Of a stretch of 64,000 nucleotides of DNA, positions 59,227 to 64,000 are shown piece after piece. A program made the translations under genes and the position numbers. Within the stretch, counting starts at the first letter, position 1, and every line of letters begins with the position of its first letter. The DNA is taken from positions 5,952,001 through 6,016,000 of the forward strand of contig NZ_CP029378.1 in the NCBI RefSeq assembly GCF_003268675.1, written 5' to 3'. This stretch comes from Streptomyces bacillaris (GTDB taxonomy: Bacteria > Actinomycetota > Actinomycetes > Streptomycetales > Streptomycetaceae). The notes beneath the pieces were generated by a model. That model was not told where the DNA came from, searched no databases, and worked only from the letters and a program-made list of their open reading frames with translations.

Positions 59227-60216
59227 TCAGACGGCCTGGGCCGTGGGGAGGGTCGTCGGCACGGCCCCGGCGGCCGCGCCGCGGGCCTCCATCGCCTGCT
59301 GGAAGAGCCGGCCCGCGCGGTACGAGGAACGCACCAGCGGCCCCGACATCACGCCGGAGTACCCGATCGCGTCGGCCTCGTCCTTCAGCTCGACGAACTC
59401 CATCGGCTTCACCCAGCGCTCGACCGGGTGGTGGCGCACGGTGGGCCGCAGGTACTGCGTAATCGTGATGAGCTCGCAACCCGCGTCGTACAGGTCCTGG
59501 AGCGCCTCGCTGACCTCCTCGCGGGTCTCGCCCATGCCGAGGATCAGGTTCGACTTGGTCACCAGACCGGCCTCGCGGGCCCGCGTGATGACCTCCAGCG
59601 ACCGCTCGTAGCGGAAACCGGGGCGGATGCGCTTGAAGATGCGCGGCACCGTCTCCACGTTGTGCGCGAGCACCTCGGGGCGCGAGGAGAAGACCTCGGC
59701 CAGCTGCTCGGGCTCCGCGTTGAAGTCGGGGATCAGCAGCTCGACCTTGGTCGCGCCCGCCTCCCGCTCCGCGGTCAGCGTGTGGATCTGGCGCACGGTC
59801 TCCGCGTACAGCCAGGCACCGCCGTCCTCCAAGTCGTCGCGGGCGACGCCGGTGATGGTGGCGTAGTTCAGGTCCATCGTGACGACCGACTCGCCGACCC
59901 GGCGGGGCTCGTCACGGTCCAGCGCCTGCGGCTTGCCCGTGTCGATCTGGCAGAAGTCACAGCGCCGCGTGCACTGGTCGCCACCGATGAGGAACGTGGC
60001 CTCGCGGTCCTCCCAGCACTCGAAGATGTTGGGGCAGCCCGCCTCCTGGCAGACCGTGTGCAGCCCCTCGCCCTTCACGAGATTCTGCAGCTGCTTGTAC
60101 TCGGGGCCCATCTTCGCCCGCGTTTTGATCCACTCGGGCTTGCGCTCGATGGGGGTCTGGCTGTTCCGGACCTCCAAGCGCAGCATCTTGCGCCCGTCGG
60201 GTGCGACAGCGGACAC
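59227..60216 (-). CDS. lipA: Lipoyl synthase
   Basis: Encodes 329 residues from GTG 60,216, 6 bp after GGGGAG; an in-frame upstream start at 60,294 is weaker. This radical-SAM enzyme inserts two sulfurs into octanoyl groups on lipoyl domains. The auxiliary cluster is [20 protein letters not shown] (three Cys); the SAM-binding cluster is [15 protein letters not shown] (CxxxCxxC). [39 protein letters not shown] and the C-terminal [13 protein letters not shown], with the serine that ligates the auxiliary cluster, are all present. Follows lipB on the same strand after 183 bp. Confidence 0.98.
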   Translation of the reverse strand: MSAVAPDGRKMLRLEVRNSQTPIERKPEWIKTRAKMGPEYKQLQNLVKGEGLHTVCQEAGCPNIFECWEDREATFLIGGDQCTRRCDFCQIDTGKPQALDRDEPRRVGESVVTMDLNYATITGVARDDLEDGGAWLYAETVRQIHTLTAEREAGATKVELLIPDFNAEPEQLAEVFSSRPEVLAHNVETVPRIFKRIRPGFRYERSLEVITRAREAGLVTKSNLILGMGETREEVSEALQDLYDAGCELITITQYLRPTVRHHPVERWVKPMEFVELKDEADAIGYSGVMSGPLVRSSYRAGRLFQQAMEARGAAAGAVPTTLPTAQAV

Positions 60217-60399
60217 TCCGGCTCCCCTTTGCTTTCGCTGCATTGGATTCGCATTGGATTCTTCGGCGAACACCAGGGTACGCCCGTAAATCAAACGGCC
60301 TTACGTCTGGCCAACCTGCGGCCGACGGGGCCTATTCCCCCGGCCGGTCTACTGGCGGGTAGACCCACCGGTAGCCACCACGCGGGGTTCCGGCGGGGA

Positions 60400-61215
60400 C
60401 TACGCGGGCGCGGGGGCCTGCTCGGCCGCCCGCTCGATCACGCGGGGTGCCAGATCCGCGTTCTCCAGGATGTCCCGCAAGTGCTTCTCGGCGACCGGCA
60501 GCACCTCCTCGATGGTGATCTCCCGGCCCAGCTCGTTCGAGAGTGAGGTGACCCCCGCGTCCCGGATGCCGCACGGCACGATCCGGTCGAACCAGGTGTT
60601 GTCCGGGTTCACGTTGAGCGCGAAGCCGTGCATCGTGACGCCCTTGGCCACCCGGATCCCGATCGCCGCCAGCTTGCGGTCCTCGCGGCGCTGGCCCGCG
60701 TTGGACGGGGCGTACTCCGGGCCGTTCAGCCGCGGGTCGAACTCCTCGTCCTGGAGTCGCGGGTCGAAGTCGAGCGAGAGCCCGCCGAGCGCCTGGCGCT
60801 GCTCGACCGGGTCGCCCAGCACCCAGACACCGCTGCGGCCCTCCACCCGCGAGGTCTCCACCCCGAAGTCGGCGGCCGTACGGATCAGCGCCTCCTCCAG
60901 GCGGCGGACGTGCGCGACGACGTCGACCGGGCGCGGCAGCTTCTGGATCGGGTAGCCGACGAGCTGCCCCGGGCCGTGCCAGGTGATCTTCCCGCCCCGG
61001 TCCACATCGATGACCGGGGTGCCGTCCAGCGGACGTTCGCTGTCGGCCGTGCGCCGCCCCGCCGTGTAGACCGGCGGATGCTCCAGGAGCAGGCAGGTGT
61101 CCGGCACCAGGTCCTCGAACCGGGCGGCATGCACCTCACGCTGCTTCTGCCATGCCTCCTGGTACTCGACCGCCTCCGGACCGAAGCCCAGACGGACGAA
61201 CCGCAGCTCGCTCAC
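60400..61215 (-). CDS. lipB: Octanoyl-ACP:protein octanoyltransferase
   Basis: Encodes 271 residues from GTG 61,215 ([20 protein letters not shown]), with GGGAGG 9 bp upstream. It moves octanoate from acyl carrier protein to lipoyl domains before LipA acts. Motifs: [54 protein letters not shown] with the catalytic Lys, and [20 protein letters not shown] with the catalytic Cys (IVPCGI). The insert [20 protein letters not shown] lengthens the usual protein by some 20-25 residues. Divergent from the TPR regulator. Confidence 0.97.
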   Translation of the reverse strand: MSELRFVRLGFGPEAVEYQEAWQKQREVHAARFEDLVPDTCLLLEHPPVYTAGRRTADSERPLDGTPVIDVDRGGKITWHGPGQLVGYPIQKLPRPVDVVAHVRRLEEALIRTAADFGVETSRVEGRSGVWVLGDPVEQRQALGGLSLDFDPRLQDEEFDPRLNGPEYAPSNAGQRREDRKLAAIGIRVAKGVTMHGFALNVNPDNTWFDRIVPCGIRDAGVTSLSNELGREITIEEVLPVAEKHLRDILENADLAPRVIERAAEQAPAPA

Positions 61216-61570
61216 GACAGATGCCTCCCTACGTCGGACGCCGCGTGCCCGGAGGGGTGTCCCCGGGATGACGGCACCCTGCACTGGTCGCGCCCGCAAC
61301 CACTGTACGACCGTCACCCGGTCGGCCCACCGGCAGGGCGAGGGGCGGGCCGGCGGGGGACAGCCGCGGATCGGTCGTGGATCGGCTGGAGAGTGGTCGT
61401 CGATCGGTGGCGGATCACCATCCGGGCGCCGCCGTCAGCTCGGTTCGCAATCCTCACACGATCGGATGAACGTGGAGCAAAGGGTGTCACCGGCCGCCCC
61501 GGCGGACGCTAAATTCGCGCCGTTCCCCAGGGGCTGTCCCGGCCCCCGAAGGCAGGAGACCGTACAGCTG
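61216..61570. other. Divergent lipB / TPR-regulator intergenic region
   Basis: About 355 bp that must hold both promoters. An ATG at 61,466 is in frame with the regulator and would add 35 residues, but homology-like sequence starts at 61,571. No hairpin or recognised operator was identified. Confidence 0.4.
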
Positions 61571-63352
61571 ATGTCGGAACGACCCCCGCAGCGCACGCCC
61601 AACCGCCGCCTCGCCTCACTCATCGCGGAAGCCGGGTTCTCCCATGCGGGCCTCGCCCGCCGGGTCGATCAGCTCGGCCTCGAACACGGACTGGACCTGC
61701 GGTACGACAAGACCTCGGTCACCCGCTGGCTGCGGGGACAGCAGCCGCGCGGCACCACCCCCGCCCTGATCGCCGAGGTCTTCACCCGGCGCCTCGGGCG
61801 GCGGCTCTCCGCCCAGGACCTCGGCCTCGACGCCTGCGCGCCCGTTTACGCGGGGCTGGAGTTCGCGGCCACGCCCAGCGAGGCCGTCGACATCGTCAGC
61901 GGCCTCTGGCGCAAGGACTCCGGTTCGCACACGGAACTGCGGAAGATCGCCTTCACCCCGGCCGGGCTCGTCGTCCCCAGCCGCGACTGGCTGATCGGCC
62001 GCGCCGACGAGTGGGTGGCCCGCGACGGCGGTGCGGACCGGCCGCCCGCCCCGCATCGCAGGCCGGGTGCCGGGGGAGCCGGTGGTCCGTCGCCCGGCCG
62101 CCCGGATGCGCCCGGGCGTACGGACGGGGGGTCGCGCACCGACCTCCGCGGCGCGCCCCGGCCCGGCGGGCCCGTACGCCCCGGTGGCCGCCCCGCCACG
62201 TCCGTCGGCCACTCCGGCCAGACAGGTGGCCACCCCGTGCCGACCGGAGGCCGTCCGTCCGCGGCGGACCCGTCCGGGGCGGGCGCCCGATCCGGAACGG
62301 GCGCCCTGCACGGCGGGGTGTCCACCGGCACGCCGGGCGGGCTCCTCGGCGGTCTGCCCGGCGGAGGTCCGGCCGGCTCCGGTGCCTCTTCCGGTACGGA
62401 GACGCTCCCCGCGGTCCCGCGCCAGCGGCAGACCGAGCGCGGGCCCGGCCTGCGGGTCGGCACCGGTGACGTCTCCGCCCTGCGCTCGGTCGGGGAGCTG
62501 TTCCGTACGCTCGACCACGCCTACGGCGGCGGCCACGCCCGCCAGGCCCTCGTGCGGTATCTGGAGCACGAGGCCGAGCCGATGCTCCGCGGGAGCTACG
62601 GCGAAGCCACCGGGCGCCGCCTCTTCGCCGCCGTCGCGGACCTTACCCGGCTGGCCGGCTGGACCTCGTTCGACATCGCCGCCCACGGTCTCGCCCAGCG
62701 GTACTTCGTCCAGGCCCTGCGGCTCGCCCAGGCCGCCGGGGACCGGGGGTACGGGGCGTACGTCCTGATCACCATGAGCCGCCAGGCCGTCCACCTCGGC
62801 CACGGCAGGGAGGCGGTCCAGCTCGCCCGCGTCGCCCAGCAGGGCATCGGCTCCGCCGCCCCGCCCCTCGTCCAGGCCCTGCTGCACTCGGTGGAGGCGC
62901 GCGGCCACGCGATCCTCGGCGAGGCGCGGGCCTGCACCGCCGCCCTGACCCGGGCCGAGCACGCTCTGGAGACGGCCCGGCCCGGGGACGAGGCGCCGCC
63001 GTGGGCCCGCCCCTTCGACGAGGCCCAGCTCGCCCACGAGCTGGGCCACTGCCACCGCGACCTCCAGCAGTACCGGGCCGCCGCCCAGCACGCCGAGCGC
63101 TCGCTCCAGCTCCGCGCTCCGGCGTACGCCCGCAGTCGGCTGCTCTGCCGGGTGGTGCTCGCCTCCGCCCGGCTGGGCCTCGGTGAGCTGGAGCAGGCCT
63201 GCCAGCTGGGGGCCGAGGCCGCCCAGCAGGCCGCCGAGATGCGCTCGGTCCGTGCCACCGAGTACGTACGCGCCTTCGAGCGCAGCCTGGAGCCGTACCG
63301 GGACGCGGCCGCCGTACGGGGCTACCGCGACCGGGTGGCGGCGCTGGGCTGA
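61571..63352 (+). CDS. XRE-like/TPR regulatory protein (NsdA-like layout)
   Basis: Encodes 593 residues from ATG 61,571, with CAGGAG 11 bp upstream. N-terminal DNA-binding-like domain: NRRLASLIAEAGFSHAGLAR, RVDQLGLEHGLDLRYDKTSV, TRWLRGQQPRGTTPALIAEV, FTRRLGRRLSAQDLGL, as in the family of Streptomyces regulators that includes NsdA-type repressors of antibiotic production. A Gly/Pro/Arg-rich linker (about 155-290) then leads to helical repeats (LRSVGELFRTLDHAYGGGHA, YLEHEAEPMLRGSYGEATGR, YFVQALRLAQAAGDRGYGAY, LGHCHRDLQQYRAAAQHAER), TPR-like to the end. The assignment as regulator is by domain layout; targets unknown. Confidence 0.78.
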   Translation: MSERPPQRTPNRRLASLIAEAGFSHAGLARRVDQLGLEHGLDLRYDKTSVTRWLRGQQPRGTTPALIAEVFTRRLGRRLSAQDLGLDACAPVYAGLEFAATPSEAVDIVSGLWRKDSGSHTELRKIAFTPAGLVVPSRDWLIGRADEWVARDGGADRPPAPHRRPGAGGAGGPSPGRPDAPGRTDGGSRTDLRGAPRPGGPVRPGGRPATSVGHSGQTGGHPVPTGGRPSAADPSGAGARSGTGALHGGVSTGTPGGLLGGLPGGGPAGSGASSGTETLPAVPRQRQTERGPGLRVGTGDVSALRSVGELFRTLDHAYGGGHARQALVRYLEHEAEPMLRGSYGEATGRRLFAAVADLTRLAGWTSFDIAAHGLAQRYFVQALRLAQAAGDRGYGAYVLITMSRQAVHLGHGREAVQLARVAQQGIGSAAPPLVQALLHSVEARGHAILGEARACTAALTRAEHALETARPGDEAPPWARPFDEAQLAHELGHCHRDLQQYRAAAQHAERSLQLRAPAYARSRLLCRVVLASARLGLGELEQACQLGAEAAQQAAEMRSVRATEYVRAFERSLEPYRDAAAVRGYRDRVAALG

Positions 63353-63392
63353 CGGGGGAGGCCGGGCGGTTCCGTACGCGTCCCTTAGGCGT

Positions 63393-63532
63393 CCCGTGCG
63401 CGGGCTTCATCGAGCGGCGAAGCCCGTGCCAGGCGAAGCGCGCGTACGAGACGCGTACGGGGCGCGTACGGAAGGGCGAAGGCCCGCCCTCGCGGCGGAG
63501 TCCACGCCCCGACGGCGAAGCCCGCGCACGGG
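63393..63532. repeat. Inverted repeats in the convergent 3' region
   Basis: CCCGTGCGCGGGCTTC at 63,393-63,408 is the exact complement of 63,517-63,532; a nearer partial copy (GAAGCCCGTGCC, about 63,419-63,430) gives an alternative short hairpin. CGCGTACG-type words recur between them. The 303-bp gap 63,353-63,655 holds no gene; the repeats probably act as terminators for both convergent genes. Confidence 0.65.
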
Positions 63533-63655
63533 AACGGCCTCCCTGCTTGCCCGCCCGCGCGAGGCCGGGGCGGCGCGGCGCGGGGGCGTGTTGTGCGCGG
63601 CGCGCTGAGGCGGAGCCCGTACGCCCCACCTGCCTACGCCCCTGCGCTCCCGTCC

Positions 63656-64000
63656 CTACGCCGCCTCCCGCAGCCCTGCGCCCCCCGCGTGCGCCGGGCG
63701 TATGCCCAGGTCGGTGAGGATCGCCTCGGCCGCCCGGCGCCCCGAGTGCAGCGCCCCCTGGACCGTGCTCGTGTCGCGGTGGTCGCCGCACACGTAGAGC
63801 CCGGCCAGCACCCGTACCGGCCGGCGCGGGTCGTGCGGGGCCTCCATCGCGGGGACCGCCTCCGGGTCGTGGTGGGCGGCCAGCAGCTCCCAGTCGTCCG
63901 TCGGCGTCCCGTACAGCCGCGCCAGCTGGGCCCGTACCGAACGGTCCAGCTCCGGCGGCGGCGTCCCGAGCACCGTCGAGGTGATCAGCGCCCGGCCCTC
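63656..64000 (-). CDS. FAD-dependent oxidoreductase, C-terminal part (5' end outside window)
   Basis: The frame is open to the window edge, so only the last 114 residues are seen. LYVCGDHRDTSTVQGALHSG followed by RRAAEAILTDLG is the C-terminal FAD-binding signature of flavin amine oxidase/phytoene-desaturase-like proteins (GD....S..GA..SG..AA). Upstream are LITSTVLGTPPPELDRSVRA and the helical PTDDWELLAAHHDPEAVPAM. It probably oxidises an amine or a C-C bond with FAD. The substrate cannot be judged from this part. Convergent with the TPR regulator. Confidence 0.82.
   Translation of the reverse strand, partial: EGRALITSTVLGTPPPELDRSVRAQLARLYGTPTDDWELLAAHHDPEAVPAMEAPHDPRRPVRVLAGLYVCGDHRDTSTVQGALHSGRRAAEAILTDLGIRPAHAGGAGLREAA

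Overview
The window is high-GC chromosomal DNA of a Streptomyces (or very close actinomycete). The evidence is near-universal G/C at third codon positions, GTG/TTG starts with GGAGG-type ribosome sites, GlnR boxes in front of two different glutamine synthetases, Reg1/MalR-type CTTGCAAG words at starch and maltose promoters, a DmdR1/IdeR iron box and an AfsR-like activator. From memory, the core order glnE - malR/malEFG/aglA - glnII - glnA - lipA - lipB follows the S. coelicolor chromosome around SCO2234 to SCO2193. The species cannot be named from the sequence.

Layout. 1-1222: 3' end of glnE. 1.3-10.6 kb: an accessory block. It holds a small membrane-protein gene, an IS5-type element (2025-3344) with a dead transposase, an ISAs1-type fragment, a probable immunity gene, a 1781-residue secreted RHS/YD-repeat toxin gene, and a second, complementary remnant of the same IS5-type element (9978-10616). 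10.8-16.6 kb: a small conserved protein, then a TetR gene divergent from an amino-acid permease plus amidohydrolase, then a PAP2 membrane enzyme. 16.7-31.8 kb: an alpha-glucan utilisation cluster: malR, malEFG, aglA, a second LacI regulator, a secreted alpha-amylase with a starch-binding domain, and a secreted amylase-pullulanase fusion. 32-43.5 kb: an ATPase/TPR regulator, an iron-boxed DUF2470 gene, a PF10118-reductase-TetR operon, a methyltransferase, a lipoprotein, a DUF1996 protein, a receiver-less winged-helix regulator with a 50-residue upstream ORF, and glnII. 43.7-46.5 kb: a translationally coupled pair, one member with a vWA-like metal site and TROVE-like character. 46.7-50.9 kb: single genes, including a MarR remnant fused against a membrane-protein gene and a frameshifted DUF5753 gene. 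50.9-55.6 kb: a small locus bracketed by 49-bp direct repeats, holding an AfsR-like activator, divergent small genes and an excisionase-like HTH protein. 55.6-64 kb: glnA, RDD and DUF4191 membrane proteins, lipA, lipB, a TPR regulator, and the 3' end of an FAD-dependent oxidoreductase.

How it works together. GlnE adenylylates the GlnA made from the other end of the window, and both glnA and glnII carry GlnR boxes. Secreted amylase and amylase-pullulanase cut starch and its branches, MalEFG imports maltodextrins (the ATPase must come from elsewhere), AglA hydrolyses them inside, and LacI regulators control the set through shared operator words. LipB and LipA make lipoyl groups.

The best candidates for something undescribed are the repeat-bracketed AfsR-like locus (50,931-55,595), which has SARP-type 11-bp-spaced repeats in its divergent promoter; the RHS toxin/immunity island lying between two complementary degraded copies of a cargo-carrying IS; and the vWA/TROVE-like pair at 43.7-46.5 kb.
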